Positions 29,551 through 40,174 are shown, counted from the stretch's first letter. The stretch is 64,000 nucleotides of DNA from Tellurirhabdus rosea (GCF_026278345.1 NZ_CP111085.1:4994282-5058281), one strand, 5' to 3'. Made by a program: numbers and translations. The notes: generated by a model from the sequence alone, not told the origin.

Positions 29551-31887
29551 ATGCGCCCCATAAACCCCAACACCAGGCAGCCGGGTCCGGCCAGACGGCC
29601 CGCCCTGCGGATGCTTTTTTTCGCTTTCGGACGGACGGCCCTGCTGGTTGCGGGGCTGCTGTGCGGGCTGGCCGCGAGCGGGCAGAGCATCAACCGGCCG
29701 CGGGTGAACAGCCTGCTCGCCGAGTTGCCCAAAAGCCGCCCCGACGACCACCGGATTGCTATTTTGCTCGAACTGGGCCGGTTTCACCTCTACAAACCGG
29801 GGGAGTCAAAAGCGGATCTGGACAGCAGCCGGACCTACTTTCGCCGGGCCAGACAGCTCAGCGACTCACTGGGCTTGCGGACCCGTCGGCACGAGACGGA
29901 GAGTTTGCTGATCGCGGCCGATCTGGAAGGCGGCCAAAGAGCCAGCGGGCGCGCCCGGTTTGCGGACCTGATCCGGCGCTGCCAGCGTTCGGGCGACCGG
30001 GAGGGCGAAGCCATTGCGCGCGTCCGGTTCGCCGTCTGGCTGCGAAACTACGCCCCGGACTCCGCGCAGGTGATCGGCCACTTTCGCCGGGCCGCCGCCC
30101 TTTACCAATCCCTCCACAAACCGGCCGACGAAATCCATGCCCTGAAAGACATTGCGGTGACGCATTTTTACGAAGGAAAACTAGCCCTGGCCGAAACGGA
30201 ACTGCTCGCCGTTCTGAAGCGGTACAAAGCCATCGGCTATCCCAACGTGCACTACACTTACAACCTGCTGTCGTCCATCTGCCGCGTAAAAGGCGATCTG
30301 AACGGGGGCTTGAAGTACGCGCTGCTGTGCATCGACAGCATGCACAAAACCGCGGATACGGCCTCGGCCGCCGCTTTCTACGGGGATCTGGCGCAGGTCT
30401 ACGAAGCGGCCGGGAATCACCCGCAGCGGATGGAATGGGTCCGGAAATCGTACGCCGCCTGGCACCGGGAGCGGCTGCCGAACTTTGCGCTCTACCACGC
30501 CGCCGGCATCATTGCCAAAGACCTGATTGCCCGGCGCAGACCCACCGAAGCGCTCCGGTTCATCCAGCAGCTGATTCAGGACATTCCGACGAATACCATT
30601 ATCCAGAAAGGCTGCGTGGCCCAGAACCTGGCTTACTGTTACGAAGCCTTGAAAAACGACCGGCTGGCCGAGCGGTCTTATCTGGAAGCCCTGTACTGGT
30701 ACGAAAAAAATAGGCTCGACTTCGAAGGGTCCCTGCGCGTCAGGCAGGAACTGGGGGCCTTCTACCTCCGACAGCAGCGCTACAAAGAGGCGGGGGATTA
30801 CCTGACGAAAGCCCTGACCACGCTGCCCCAGAAAGAACCCCTGTCGGCGCTGCGGGATATTCACCGGATGCTGTTCCGGGTCGATTCGGCGCGGGGCAGT
30901 TACCTCTCGGCCATCCGCCATTTTCAGTTGTACAAAGCCCTCAACGATTCTCTTTTCAACGAAGCGAAAAGCAAACAGCTGGCGCAGCTGCAGATTCAGT
31001 ACGATACGCGGACCAAAGAGCAGAACATTGCGCTGCTGACCAAGCAGAGCGAACTCCAGCAGTCGGCCCTGAAACGGGCCCGGACCACCCAGACGGCCAT
31101 GATGTTTGGGGCCGTTCTGCTGGCGGGTCTGCTGGGGGTCAGCTACAACCGCTACCGGCTCAAACAGCGGAGCAACCGACTGCTGGAAGCCAAACAACGG
31201 GAGATCGACCAGAAAAACCAGTCGCTCGAACAGATCGTCGCCGAAAAAGAAGGGCTGCTCGTCGAAAAGGAATGGATGCTGAAAGAAATTCACCACCGGG
31301 TCAAAAACAACCTGCAGGTCATCACCAGCCTGCTGAACTCCCAGTCGGATTATCTGGACGATCCGGTGGCGCTGGCCGCCATCCGCGAAAGCCAGAGCCG
31401 GGTGCAGACGATGGCCCTGATTCACCAGCGGCTGTACGAATCCGATCAGCTGTCGAAGGTAGATATGGCGGGCTACATCGGCGAAGTGGTCGATTACCTT
31501 CTGGAGACGTTCAGCGTGCAGCCCGCCGTCCGGGCCGAAGTGGACGTGGCCCCCGTCCGGCTCGATGTGAATCTGGCCACGCCGCTGGGGCTGATCATCA
31601 ACGAAACCGTCACCAATTCGCTTAAATACGCCTTTCCGGTCTGCGCCAACGGCACCCGGCGGCCGGGCGTAATTCGGGTCACGCTGCTGCCGCTGACCGG
31701 ACAGACGTACCGGCTCGTGATCCGGGATGATGGCGTGGGCCTGCCCGAGGGCTTCGATCCGGCCCGGAGCCGTACCCTGGGTCTGACCATGATTCAGGGC
31801 CTGAGCCGCCAGATCGGGGGCCAGCTCCGGATTTTTCAGGAGTCGGGCGTGGGGATACAGCTGGATTTTAACCCGGCAAAAAAATAG
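29551..31887 (+). CDS. TPR-containing sensor histidine kinase (HisKA_2 type)
   Basis: Membrane sensor kinase of 778 residues from ATG 29551 (a TTG 33 nt upstream and an ATG at 29611 are alternatives). A signal peptide ends near LCGLAASGQS. A periplasmic region of about 450 residues is built of helical TPR-like repeats. One transmembrane helix (MMFGAVLLAGLLGVSYN) and a coiled coil lead to the HisKA_2 box EIHHRVKNNLQVITSLLN, with H582 as the likely phospho-acceptor. The HATPase domain has NETVTNSLKYAF, IRDDGVGLP and LGLTMIQGLSRQIGG. The convergent sigma-54 response regulator at 31954 is the obvious candidate partner, though convergent orientation is unusual for a pair. Confidence 0.9.
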   Translation: MRPINPNTRQPGPARRPALRMLFFAFGRTALLVAGLLCGLAASGQSINRPRVNSLLAELPKSRPDDHRIAILLELGRFHLYKPGESKADLDSSRTYFRRARQLSDSLGLRTRRHETESLLIAADLEGGQRASGRARFADLIRRCQRSGDREGEAIARVRFAVWLRNYAPDSAQVIGHFRRAAALYQSLHKPADEIHALKDIAVTHFYEGKLALAETELLAVLKRYKAIGYPNVHYTYNLLSSICRVKGDLNGGLKYALLCIDSMHKTADTASAAAFYGDLAQVYEAAGNHPQRMEWVRKSYAAWHRERLPNFALYHAAGIIAKDLIARRRPTEALRFIQQLIQDIPTNTIIQKGCVAQNLAYCYEALKNDRLAERSYLEALYWYEKNRLDFEGSLRVRQELGAFYLRQQRYKEAGDYLTKALTTLPQKEPLSALRDIHRMLFRVDSARGSYLSAIRHFQLYKALNDSLFNEAKSKQLAQLQIQYDTRTKEQNIALLTKQSELQQSALKRARTTQTAMMFGAVLLAGLLGVSYNRYRLKQRSNRLLEAKQREIDQKNQSLEQIVAEKEGLLVEKEWMLKEIHHRVKNNLQVITSLLNSQSDYLDDPVALAAIRESQSRVQTMALIHQRLYESDQLSKVDMAGYIGEVVDYLLETFSVQPAVRAEVDVAPVRLDVNLATPLGLIINETVTNSLKYAFPVCANGTRRPGVIRVTLLPLTGQTYRLVIRDDGVGLPEGFDPARSRTLGLTMIQGLSRQIGGQLRIFQESGVGIQLDFNPAKK

Positions 31888-31898
31888 CAACGTTTCGG

Positions 31899-31930
31899 TC
31901 GAACCGGCGAACCGTCGAACCGTCGAACCG
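31899..31930 (+). repeat. Four tandem octamers (T/G)CGAACCG
   Basis: Perfect 8-bp period between the convergent kinase and response regulator genes; another of the short-period intergenic repeats in this window. Confidence 0.8.
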
Positions 31931-31953
31931 GCGCCAGCACCCCGCCCGATGGG

Positions 31954-34500
31954 TCAGTGGCCGCTCGGGCGGGGCGGGAGGCTGATGCGCAGCTTTTTCA
32001 TCCGGGCTTCCAGCGTTGTCGGTTTGAGGTGCAGCAGTTCGGCGGCACCGCCCTGCCCCCGGATGCGCCCGCCCGACTGGACCAGGGCCGCCAGAATCGC
32101 CGCCCGCATGGTATCGTTAATGGGTTGTACGGACTCGTTCCGCGGTTCGGCCAACGCGGGTTCGCCGGAGGCAGGCATCGCCCGCAGCGGCTCGGCCAGT
32201 TCCAGCGTCGTGGACCGCGACAGGATCGCCGCCCGTTCCAGCACATGTTCCAGCTCCCGGATGTTGCCCGGCCAGGCGTAGGCCTGAATCTGCTGCAGCG
32301 CCTCGTTGGCAATGCCGGTCAGCGGCTTTCCCAGTTTCTTACTGAGGCGTCTCAGAAAGTGCAGCGCCAGCGGCTGAATGTCGTCCGTCCGTTCCCGCAG
32401 CGGCGGCACCAGGATCGGAAACACGTTCAGCCGGTAGTAAAGGTCCGACCGGAACCGCCCCCCGGTCACTTCCCGCTGCAAATCCCGGTTGGTGGCGGCG
32501 ATGATCCGGACGTCGATGCGGATAGGGCCCTTTCCACCAATGCGTTCGATTTCCTTTTCCTGAATGGCCCGGAGGAGTTTGGCCTGAAGCTCCAGGGGCA
32601 GCTCCCCGATTTCGTCCAGAAAAAGCGTCCCGCCGTCGGCCAGTTCAAACTTGCCGATCCGCTTTTCGGTGGCTCCCGTAAAACTGCCCCGTTCGTGGCC
32701 AAACAGCTCCGATTCGATCAGTTGGGCGGGCAGGGCGGCGCAGTTGATCTTGACAATGGCGCGGCCCTGCCGGGGAGAAAGGGTGTGGACCGCGCGGGCG
32801 ACCAGTTCCTTGCCCGTCCCGGTTTCGCCCAGAATCAGCACGGTGGCATCGGTGGGAGCTACCTGACGGATGTTGGTAAACAGCGCCTGCATCGCCGGAC
32901 TCTGGCCGATGATTTCGCCGAAATTGTGGCTGGTCCTGATTTCTTCGGTCAGGTAGGTTTTCTCCTGCTCCAGCCGCTCGCTCAGCTGGTTGATCCGCTC
33001 AAAGGCAAGTACATTGTCGAGGGCCAGCGCCATCTGAACGCTGATATCCTGCAGGGTGTGCAGGTCCCGGTACGTAAAGGCGTAGGGGGCTTTGCTGGCC
33101 AGAATGAGCGAGGCGGCGGGCGGTTCGCTGACGAAAACGGGGACGTACAGAATGGATTCCAGTCCCAGCGCCTTCCGGAAAAGCTCGCCAATCACGTTGC
33201 CGGGAGCCTGATCGGAAAACTGAAAGCCGACGTGGAGCGTGGGTTTGGTCAGGCAGGTTTGCAGCGAGGCCAGCCCGTCGGCCCAGGCCGCCGGACTGAT
33301 GGTGGAGTAGAGCGGAAGCGACTGCACTTCCAGCGGCTCGAAGCGGCCCCGGACTTTCTGCACCATCTGGAGAGCGCCCGTTGCGGGAGCCTCCCGGTGG
33401 GGAGCCCGGTAAAGCGCCAGAACATCGACGGGCAGCAGCTCGTTGACCGACCCGGCCACCTGCGTCAGGACGGCAGTCATGCTCACGCCACTGCGGAACG
33501 CATTGGCAATGGCCAGTTCGATAGCCTTGACCTGCCGCCGCGTATCCAGCTCTTCGTAAGCGAGCAGATTGTCCAGGGTCAGGGCAATCTGCGGGCAGAC
33601 GAGACTGATAATCTGGTAGTCGCGGTCCGTAAACCCGTCGGCAAGGGTACTCGACAGCATGATCGTGGTTACGGAGTTGCGCTTAAGCGGAATCGGAAAC
33701 ACGGCCAGCGACCGGACGCCGAACCGATTCCGGGCGGCCCGCGCCGTGATGTACCGCCCGCAAAGCTGCTCGTACGCTTCGCCGCTGAAAACGCCGGTTT
33801 GTTCATCCAGCCGGTCCGGCGCTTCCTGCTCCATTCGTTCGAGGCGCGAGGCATCGGTTTCGTCCTCCAGCAGTTTCGCCAGATTGACCGGCCTGAACGA
33901 ATGGCCGCCCGTTTTTTCCAGCATCAACCAGTAAAACGACGAGTCGTCGGGCAGACTGATCCGGAAGGTGAGAAACGAGAACGGGACAAATCGGTTGATC
34001 TGCTCCGCGATGGCCAGACAGAACTGTTCGCGGTTCTGGAGGTTGATGCTCGCGTTGTTGACGGCAATCTGGATGCTTTGCTGCTGGCGCAGCCGGGCTT
34101 CTTCGCTGTGGGCGTGGCGGTACCGGGCAATCTCCAGCGTCGAGAGGACGTCTTTTTCCCGGAACGGTTTGGTCAGAAACCCGAACGGCTGGGTGACTTT
34201 GGCCGATTCGAGGAGGCTGTCGGTCAGGTTGGCCGACAGAAACACGAACGGGATGGCCTGCCGGTTCAGCCAGTGGGCCAGGTCGATGCCCGTTTCGTGG
34301 CCGTCCAGAAAAATGTCCAGCAGCACAATGTCGGTTTGCCGGTTGCCCAGCAGTTCTTTGGCTTCCGCCACGGACCCGGCAATGCCTTCGACCCGGTAGC
34401 CCGCCTTGGTGAGCATCCGCCGCAGATCGTTGGCAATCAGAAATTCGTCTTCCACAATAAGCAGGGAAGGCAGCACCGGGGGCTCGCTGACAGGCAACAT
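31954..34500 (-). CDS. Sigma-54-dependent response regulator with REC, GAF domains, AAA+ and Fis-type HTH
   Basis: Transcription activator of 848 residues. REC domain at residues 12-130 (acidic pocket E17/D18, phospho-acceptor D62 in VLLDIFLDG, Lys in FLTKPF). Two GAF-like regions follow, about 150-310 and 330-510. The AAA+ domain begins near 545: Walker A GETGTGKE, the sigma-54 loop GSFTGA (usual GAFTGA), Walker [11 protein letters not shown], sensor AATNRDL and [16 protein letters not shown] Fis-type helix-turn-helix ends the protein ([20 protein letters not shown]). It should activate sigma-54 promoters when phosphorylated or when its GAF sensors bind ligand. Targets are unknown. Confidence 0.93.
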   Translation of the reverse strand: MLPVSEPPVLPSLLIVEDEFLIANDLRRMLTKAGYRVEGIAGSVAEAKELLGNRQTDIVLLDIFLDGHETGIDLAHWLNRQAIPFVFLSANLTDSLLESAKVTQPFGFLTKPFREKDVLSTLEIARYRHAHSEEARLRQQQSIQIAVNNASINLQNREQFCLAIAEQINRFVPFSFLTFRISLPDDSSFYWLMLEKTGGHSFRPVNLAKLLEDETDASRLERMEQEAPDRLDEQTGVFSGEAYEQLCGRYITARAARNRFGVRSLAVFPIPLKRNSVTTIMLSSTLADGFTDRDYQIISLVCPQIALTLDNLLAYEELDTRRQVKAIELAIANAFRSGVSMTAVLTQVAGSVNELLPVDVLALYRAPHREAPATGALQMVQKVRGRFEPLEVQSLPLYSTISPAAWADGLASLQTCLTKPTLHVGFQFSDQAPGNVIGELFRKALGLESILYVPVFVSEPPAASLILASKAPYAFTYRDLHTLQDISVQMALALDNVLAFERINQLSERLEQEKTYLTEEIRTSHNFGEIIGQSPAMQALFTNIRQVAPTDATVLILGETGTGKELVARAVHTLSPRQGRAIVKINCAALPAQLIESELFGHERGSFTGATEKRIGKFELADGGTLFLDEIGELPLELQAKLLRAIQEKEIERIGGKGPIRIDVRIIAATNRDLQREVTGGRFRSDLYYRLNVFPILVPPLRERTDDIQPLALHFLRRLSKKLGKPLTGIANEALQQIQAYAWPGNIRELEHVLERAAILSRSTTLELAEPLRAMPASGEPALAEPRNESVQPINDTMRAAILAALVQSGGRIRGQGGAAELLHLKPTTLEARMKKLRISLPPRPSGH

Positions 34501-34526
34501 AAGGTCTTGGTAACGTTGACGACCCG

Positions 34527-34595
34527 TAAAGATAAACCTCCAAAACGACTCCAGCCAGCACCTCCACTATTTTGGAGTCTCTAACATAATGGAGG
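34527..34595. promoter_or_regulatory. Inverted-repeat operator candidate between divergent regulators
   Basis: CTCCAAAA (near 34540) and TTTTGGAG (near 34571) form an 8-bp perfect inverted repeat; CCTCCA and TGGAGG form a second one a few bases further. They lie between the response regulator start (34500) and the AraC gene. Confidence 0.4.
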
Positions 34596-34728
34596 AAAAT
34601 GTTTTTGATTTTAGGAAAGTAAGTGACTGATAATCAACATTTTATACTGAAAAGGGTTGTGTCCGGGCGGCATGGCACTGTGTTGGTTTGGGTGTAGTGA
34701 CGAACTGTTTCATCCAACCTCTCTACTC

Positions 34729-35565
34729 ATGCAACCCCTTTCACCGCCAGCGCCTTTTTTCATCGAACAGGTTGAACAGGACCAGTGGATTCCGCCGAAA
34801 CGGTGGGCCGACTGGCCCGAACTGATTCTGGTGCAGACCGGCGAAGGCTGCCATGCCGTCAACGGAAACCCCTTTGCGTATCGTTCGGGTGATGTTTTCT
34901 TCCTCGGCGCTCAGGACCAGTACAGCTTCGCCATCGCGCAGCGGACCAGCTTCTGCCGTCTTTCGTTTTCCCCGTTCTTCGTCGACAGCTTACCCGCCCG
35001 GCATGCGTGGGGGTATCTCGATGGCGGCGCCTCGCCCTGTCTGGGGCCGATTGCCACCGACGCGGCCGATCAGGAAAAGCTGCGGGCGCTGGTCGGGATG
35101 CTGCTGGCGGAGGAGCCCGGTCTTCGCCCGTGCACGGACAATTTCGTCGTGGAATCGTTGTTGACGGTCATTTTGAGTCTGGTCGGTCGGCTGCTCACCC
35201 GGACGGCCCTGGCCCCGTCGACGCGGCTCACCCATTCGGTGGACCTCACCCGGCGGGTGATTGCCTACATCACGCGGCATATCGGCGAGCCGCACCGGCT
35301 GCGCCTGGAGACCCTGGCCGACGCATTCAATTATTCTCCCGGACACCTGAGCGCGCTGTTCAAGGAGCAGGCCGGCGATTCCATCCAGCATTACATCATC
35401 CGGCACAAGCTCAACCTCGTGGCCCGGCGGCTCCGGCAGACCTCGCTGACCGTTTCGCAGGTGGCCGACGAGTTTGGTTTTACGGACGTATGCCACCTCA
35501 ACAAGCTGTTCAAGCGCCACTACAAACGCACCCCGACCACCTACCGGCAGAGCGTGTGGCTGTAA
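34729..35565 (+). CDS. AraC family transcriptional regulator
   Basis: Regulator of 278 residues from ATG 34729; ATG 34672 and TTG 34657 upstream are in frame but add a Cys-rich stretch without family character. The N-terminal part is an AraC-type cupin sensor (ELILVQTGEGCHAVNGNPFA, YRSGDVFFLGAQDQYSF). The C-terminal AraC DNA-binding domain has two helix-turn-helix motifs: LETLADAFNYSPGHLSALFK and TVSQVADEFGFTDVCHLNKL followed by FKRHYKRTPTTYR. It is the nearest upstream regulator of the glycosidase cluster, 375 bp away on the same strand, and AraC proteins commonly control sugar genes. Confidence 0.88.
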   Translation: MQPLSPPAPFFIEQVEQDQWIPPKRWADWPELILVQTGEGCHAVNGNPFAYRSGDVFFLGAQDQYSFAIAQRTSFCRLSFSPFFVDSLPARHAWGYLDGGASPCLGPIATDAADQEKLRALVGMLLAEEPGLRPCTDNFVVESLLTVILSLVGRLLTRTALAPSTRLTHSVDLTRRVIAYITRHIGEPHRLRLETLADAFNYSPGHLSALFKEQAGDSIQHYIIRHKLNLVARRLRQTSLTVSQVADEFGFTDVCHLNKLFKRHYKRTPTTYRQSVWL

Positions 35566-35940
35566 CCTGACCCGGCCGAACAGGTGCTTCACAGGCCGTA
35601 GCAGTCGCCCAACCAATGCCCGAACGGAGCGGCTTTCGGCCCGCTGGCGCGGCTTCCGGGCGGACAGGAGGGGTAAGGGGCTTGTGTGAATTGGTCCTAT
35701 CCAAGTTTTCAGCAAAATTTTCACAAATTCTCGTGGGTTCATTTGACATTTTTTCAATAATGTGTCACTTTTACACCATCCGGGAATGTGTCATTTTTAC
35801 ACTATTGAGAATCTAACTGCTTAAGCGGTGCTAAAAAGCGGCGGAGTCAACGCAGGTTTCCGGCGCAGGCACCCGGCGGCGGTTTACAAGACGTTCTGAA
35901 CGGGTATACAGAAAAAAGCAGGTCTATCGAAACAACATTC
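35566..35940. other. Regulatory region, 375 bp, upstream of the glycosidase cluster
   Basis: The left half is GC-rich; the part from about 35690 to 35815 is AT-rich and holds an 18-bp direct repeat (35759-35776 and 35785-35802). A promoter for the cluster is expected here but no exact TAnnTTTG was found. No gene was recognised. Confidence 0.55.
35759..35802 (+). promoter_or_regulatory. Paired operator: 18-bp direct repeat with 26-bp period
   Basis: AATGTGTCAYTTTTACAC occurs twice, differing at one base. Each copy contains the half-symmetric GTGT-N7-ACAC. Two sites 26 bp apart, 139 nt before the GH95 start, are what a tandem-binding AraC-type or dimeric regulator would use. Confidence 0.6.
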
Positions 35941-38406
35941 ATGCGTCCGACACGGTATCTTATTTACTTTCTTTTGGTTTTTGTTTCGGGGAAAGCTTTT
36001 TCGCAGAATACCTCACTGAAACTCTGGTACAACAAGCCTTCGGGCCAGACCTGGGAAAACGCCCTGCCCGTCGGGAACGGCCGACTGGGGGTGATGGTGT
36101 ACGGCAACGTGCCCCGGGAAACCCTGCAACTCAACGAACATACCGTCTGGAGCGGAGGCCCCAACCGCAACGATAACCCGGACGCGCTGGCCGCCCTGCC
36201 GGAAGTGCGCCGCCTGATTTTCGAGGGCAAACAGAAAGAAGCGGAGCGGCTCGCCAACAAAGCCATCATTACCAAAAAGTCGCACGGGCAGATGTTCCAG
36301 CCGGTCGGCAGTCTGCACCTGACGTTCGACGGGCACGAAAACTACACCGATTATTACCGGGATCTGGATATCGAGAAGGCCGTTGCCCGAACCTCGTATG
36401 TGGTCGGCGGTGTAACCTATGTCCGGGAAGTTCTGGCCTCGTTTCCCGATCAGGTGCTGGTGGTGCGGCTGACGGCCAGCCAGCCCGGCCGCCTTTCCTT
36501 CAAAGCGTCCTACACAACTCCCCAGCCCACGTCCGAAATCAAAACAACGGCGGCAAAGGAACTGGTGATTGCGGGCACCACCAGCGACCATGAAGGGGTG
36601 AAAGGGCTGGTGCGGTTCAAAGGCATCGCCCGCATCAAAACGGAAGGCGGCTCCCTGACCGCCGGCGACACCACCCTGACCGTTCAGGGGGCCAGCGCCG
36701 CCACCCTCTACGTTTCCATCGCCACCAACTTCAATTCCTATCAGGACGTTAGCGGCGACGAAAACGCCCGGGCGGCGGCGTTTCTGAACAAAGCCTACCC
36801 CAAATCTTACGCCGCTCTGGCCGCCGCGCACATGGCGGCGTATCAGCAGTATTTCAACCGGGTCAGACTGGACCTGGGCAGGACCGAGGCCGCCGCGCTG
36901 CCTACCGACGAACGGCTGAAGAACTTCCGGACCGCTCAGGACCCGCAGCTGGTGACGCTTTACTACCAGTATGGCCGCTACCTGCTGATCTCGTCCTCCC
37001 GGCCCGGTGGGCAGCCCGCCAACCTACAGGGAATCTGGAATCACCGGATGCGGCCACCCTGGGACAGCAAGTACACCATCAACATCAACGCCCAGATGAA
37101 CTACTGGCCCGCCGAAAAAACGAATCTGGCCGAACTCCACGAACCGTTTCTGCACATGGTCCGGGATTTGTCCGAAACGGGCCGGGAAACGGCACGGGTC
37201 ATGTACGGCGCGCGGGGCTGGATGGCTCACCACAACACCGACATCTGGCGGGCCACCGGGGCCATCGACGGCGCTACCTGGGGCATGTGGGTGGCCGGAG
37301 GCGGCTGGACCAGCCAGCACCTTTGGGAACATTACCTGTACAATGGCGATAAGGCGTACCTGGCGTCTGTGTACCCGATTCTGAAAGGGGCCGCCCAGTT
37401 TTACGTGGATTACCTGGTCGAACACCCCAAGTACCGCTGGCTGGTCGTCACGCCGGGGACATCGCCCGAAAACGCGCCCAAAGCGCATGGCGGCTCCTCG
37501 CTGGATGCCGGTACGACGATGGACAACCAGATTGCGTTTGATGTTTTCACGACGGCTATCCGGGCGGCCCAACTGCTGAAAAAAGATGCCTCGTTTGTCG
37601 ATACGCTTCGGCAGATGCGGAGCAAGCTGCCACCCATGCACATTGGGCAACATGGGCAGTTGCAGGAATGGCTGGAGGACATCGACGACCCGAACGACAA
37701 GCACCGGCACATTTCGCACCTGTACGGGCTGTTTCCGTCCAACCAGCTTTCGCCATACCGGACGCCCGAACTCTACAGTGCCGCCCGGACTTCCCTCATC
37801 CACCGGGGTGATGTTTCGACCGGGTGGAGTATGGGCTGGAAAGTGAACTGGTGGGCCCGTTTGCAGGACGGCAACCACGCCTATACGCTCATCCAGAACC
37901 AGCTGACTCCGCTGGGGGTGAACAAAGACGGCGGCGGCACTTACAACAACCTCTTCGATGCGCATCCACCGTTCCAGATCGACGGCAACTTCGGCTGCAC
38001 CTCGGGCATCACCGAAATGCTGATGCAGAGCGCCGACGGGGCGATTCACCTGCTGCCCGCGCTGCCCGACGCCTGGCCGCAGGGCAGCATCAGCGGCTTA
38101 CGGGCTATCGGCGGATTCGAAGTGGTGAGCATGCAGTGGAGCGGTTCGAAGTTGACCAAAGTGGTTATTAAATCGAACCTCGGCGGCAACCTGCGGGTAC
38201 GGACGCCCAACGCCCTTAACGGCAGCAATGGCCTGACTCTGAAAACGGCAACCGGCACCAACCCGAATCCGTTCTATCAGCTTGAGCCAACGCCAACCCC
38301 GATTGTTTCGGAAAAGGCATCAACCGCCGGCCCGACCTTGCAACAGACCTATTTGTATGACCTGCCTACGCAGGCCGGTAAGGTATATACACTGGTGGCA
38401 CGATAG
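35941..38406 (+). CDS. Glycoside hydrolase family 95 (alpha-L-fucosidase / alpha-L-galactosidase)
   Basis: Secreted enzyme of 821 residues with a signal peptide ending near GKAFSQ. GH95 is identified by [30 protein letters not shown] and [12 protein letters not shown]. Catalytic candidates by comparison with Bifidobacterium AfcA: the NxN pair N381 and N383, general acid E510 in GTSPEN, and D681 in QIDGNFG. GH95 removes terminal alpha-1,2-L-fucose by inversion; some gut Bacteroides members prefer L-galactose in corn xylan. It is the first gene of the cluster, preceded by a paired operator. Confidence 0.92.
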   Translation: MRPTRYLIYFLLVFVSGKAFSQNTSLKLWYNKPSGQTWENALPVGNGRLGVMVYGNVPRETLQLNEHTVWSGGPNRNDNPDALAALPEVRRLIFEGKQKEAERLANKAIITKKSHGQMFQPVGSLHLTFDGHENYTDYYRDLDIEKAVARTSYVVGGVTYVREVLASFPDQVLVVRLTASQPGRLSFKASYTTPQPTSEIKTTAAKELVIAGTTSDHEGVKGLVRFKGIARIKTEGGSLTAGDTTLTVQGASAATLYVSIATNFNSYQDVSGDENARAAAFLNKAYPKSYAALAAAHMAAYQQYFNRVRLDLGRTEAAALPTDERLKNFRTAQDPQLVTLYYQYGRYLLISSSRPGGQPANLQGIWNHRMRPPWDSKYTININAQMNYWPAEKTNLAELHEPFLHMVRDLSETGRETARVMYGARGWMAHHNTDIWRATGAIDGATWGMWVAGGGWTSQHLWEHYLYNGDKAYLASVYPILKGAAQFYVDYLVEHPKYRWLVVTPGTSPENAPKAHGGSSLDAGTTMDNQIAFDVFTTAIRAAQLLKKDASFVDTLRQMRSKLPPMHIGQHGQLQEWLEDIDDPNDKHRHISHLYGLFPSNQLSPYRTPELYSAARTSLIHRGDVSTGWSMGWKVNWWARLQDGNHAYTLIQNQLTPLGVNKDGGGTYNNLFDAHPPFQIDGNFGCTSGITEMLMQSADGAIHLLPALPDAWPQGSISGLRAIGGFEVVSMQWSGSKLTKVVIKSNLGGNLRVRTPNALNGSNGLTLKTATGTNPNPFYQLEPTPTPIVSEKASTAGPTLQQTYLYDLPTQAGKVYTLVAR

Positions 38407-38447
38407 TGAGCTTTAAAAACTCTAAATTCAAAAAAGCCCTAACAGCC

Positions 38448-38468
38448 CCTCTCCTTGTGAAGGAGAGG
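38448..38468. repeat. Hairpin repeat CCTCTCCTT-GTG-AAGGAGAGG inside the operon
   Basis: Nine-bp perfect stem between GH95 and the first GH43 gene, part of a longer motif ending GTTGGGGTGAGG that is common in Bacteroidota genomes. It may modulate expression between genes. Confidence 0.7.
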
Positions 38469-38489
38469 AGTTGGGGTGAGGTCTCTCAA

Positions 38490-40163
38490 ATGAAAAAACA
38501 ACTTATCTCTTTCGCCCTGGGCCTGTGCTGTTTTGCGCTGAGCCACGCCAGCGTTGCCCAGACGACGCTGGTCAATCCCATCCTGACCGGCTTTTATCCA
38601 GATCCAAGCATTGTGCGGGTGGGGGCTGATTATTATTCAGTACATTCTACTTTTTCCTATTTCCCGGGTTTGCCGATCATGCACAGCCGTGACCTGAAAA
38701 ACTGGAAGCAAATCGGCAATGTAATCAACCGCCCTTCGCAGATGGATTTCATGGGCGAACGCATGACGCGCGGGCTATTTGCTCCAGCCATCAGTTATTA
38801 CAAAGGGACGTACTACGTAACGTGTACGGATATTGACCATGATGGAAATTTTGTGGTAACGTCTAAAAATCCGGCGGGGCCATACAGCGATCCCGTAAAA
38901 ATTCCGCAGGTACGTGGGATTGACCCATCAATTTATTTCGACGAAGAGACCGACAAAGCATACATCATCTACAACAGCGACGCCCCCGACCGCAAGCCGC
39001 TGTATTCGGGTCACCGGACCATTCGGATGTACGAGTTTGACTACAAGAATTTGAAGGTGGTGGGCGAAGAAAAGCAACTGGTGAACGGGGGCGTAGATCT
39101 CTCGAAAAAGCCGGTTTGGATTGAAGGGCCGCACATTCTGAAGCGTAACGGCTGGTATTATCTCTACGCGGCCGAGGGCGGTACGTCGGTTAATCACTCG
39201 GAGGTAGTGTTGCGGAGTAAGGACGTTTGGGGCCCCTACGTTCCCTTTGAAGGAAACCCCATCCTGACGCAGCGGGACCTGCCTGCCGACCGCAAAGACC
39301 CCATTACGTCGGCCGGACACGCGCAGTTTATCGAAGGTCCCGATGGTAACTGGTATTCGATTTTCCTCGCGGTACGTCCCTACGAAGGCGATTATTATAA
39401 CACAGGCCGCGAAATGTTCATTGCTCCGCTGACGTGGGTAAACGATTGGCCGATGATCGAACACGGTGAAAAAGCCATTGAATACCAGTACAAAACGGCC
39501 ATCAAAGAAGTTAAACAGAAAGGGGCTTTACCGCAAAATGGCAACTTCGGATATACAATGACCTTCGACAAAGGGCTTGATCTGTCGATGCTTTTTTTGA
39601 GAACGGTGGATAGCAGTTCGTTTAAAACATCCAAGGCCAATGGACTGACCCTCAAGCTGAAACCGGAAACGATTTCTGAAATGGGAAACCCTTCGTTTGT
39701 GGGTAAGCGTCAGCAACACCTGTACAGCACCGCCGAAACCGAAGTGAGCTTTTCGCCAAAATCGGATAAGGAAAAAGCGGGATTGGTGATTTTTCAGGAC
39801 GAACGCCATTTCTACTTCGCGGCCAAATCGAAAACCGATGGCAAAGACGTAGTTCAGTTGTTCAAGAGCAAAGACAAAACCCTGGAAATGGTGACTGAAG
39901 TGCCTTTACCTTCATCTGTTGCGAAAGTGAGTTTCAAAATACAGTCTGCAGGTCCCTTGTATAGCTTCTTCTACTCGACCAATGGGAAAAACTGGAACCT
40001 GTTGAAAGACCAGGTTGACGGCAAGTTTTTGAGCACCAAAGCGGCCAACAGCTTCATTGGCTGCGTGTATGGCCTGTATGCTACCTCATCTGGCGAAAAG
40101 TCCGAGAATACGGCTTCATTCAAGTACCTGAAATACAAAGGCGACGACCCGATGTATAAGTAA
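38490..40163 (+). CDS. Glycoside hydrolase family 43 (beta-xylosidase/alpha-L-arabinofuranosidase), member 1
   Basis: Secreted enzyme of 557 residues from ATG 38490; the frame opens at a GTG overlapping the GH95 stop, but the 28 extra codons come from a repeat. Signal peptide ends near SHASVAQ. The five-bladed propeller has the expected triad: base D38 in GFYPDPSIV, D145 in VRGIDPSIYF and acid E212 in WIEGPHIL. The C-terminal half (about residue 350 on) is the beta-sandwich found in many xylosidase-type GH43 enzymes. Exact activity cannot be told from sequence. Confidence 0.9.
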   Translation: MKKQLISFALGLCCFALSHASVAQTTLVNPILTGFYPDPSIVRVGADYYSVHSTFSYFPGLPIMHSRDLKNWKQIGNVINRPSQMDFMGERMTRGLFAPAISYYKGTYYVTCTDIDHDGNFVVTSKNPAGPYSDPVKIPQVRGIDPSIYFDEETDKAYIIYNSDAPDRKPLYSGHRTIRMYEFDYKNLKVVGEEKQLVNGGVDLSKKPVWIEGPHILKRNGWYYLYAAEGGTSVNHSEVVLRSKDVWGPYVPFEGNPILTQRDLPADRKDPITSAGHAQFIEGPDGNWYSIFLAVRPYEGDYYNTGREMFIAPLTWVNDWPMIEHGEKAIEYQYKTAIKEVKQKGALPQNGNFGYTMTFDKGLDLSMLFLRTVDSSSFKTSKANGLTLKLKPETISEMGNPSFVGKRQQHLYSTAETEVSFSPKSDKEKAGLVIFQDERHFYFAAKSKTDGKDVVQLFKSKDKTLEMVTEVPLPSSVAKVSFKIQSAGPLYSFFYSTNGKNWNLLKDQVDGKFLSTKAANSFIGCVYGLYATSSGEKSENTASFKYLKYKGDDPMYK

Positions 40164-40174
40164 TTGAAAAACCT

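Noticed and set aside
30181-31890. Long minus-strand frame opposite the TPR histidine kinase
   Set aside because: Low-complexity His/Gln/Arg-rich translation, with no start signals and no family resemblance.
31957-34584. An 875-codon open frame on the plus strand opposite the sigma-54 regulator
   Set aside because: It is an antisense shadow in GC-rich DNA. The minus-strand protein has intact REC, AAA+ and HTH motifs; the plus-strand translation has none.
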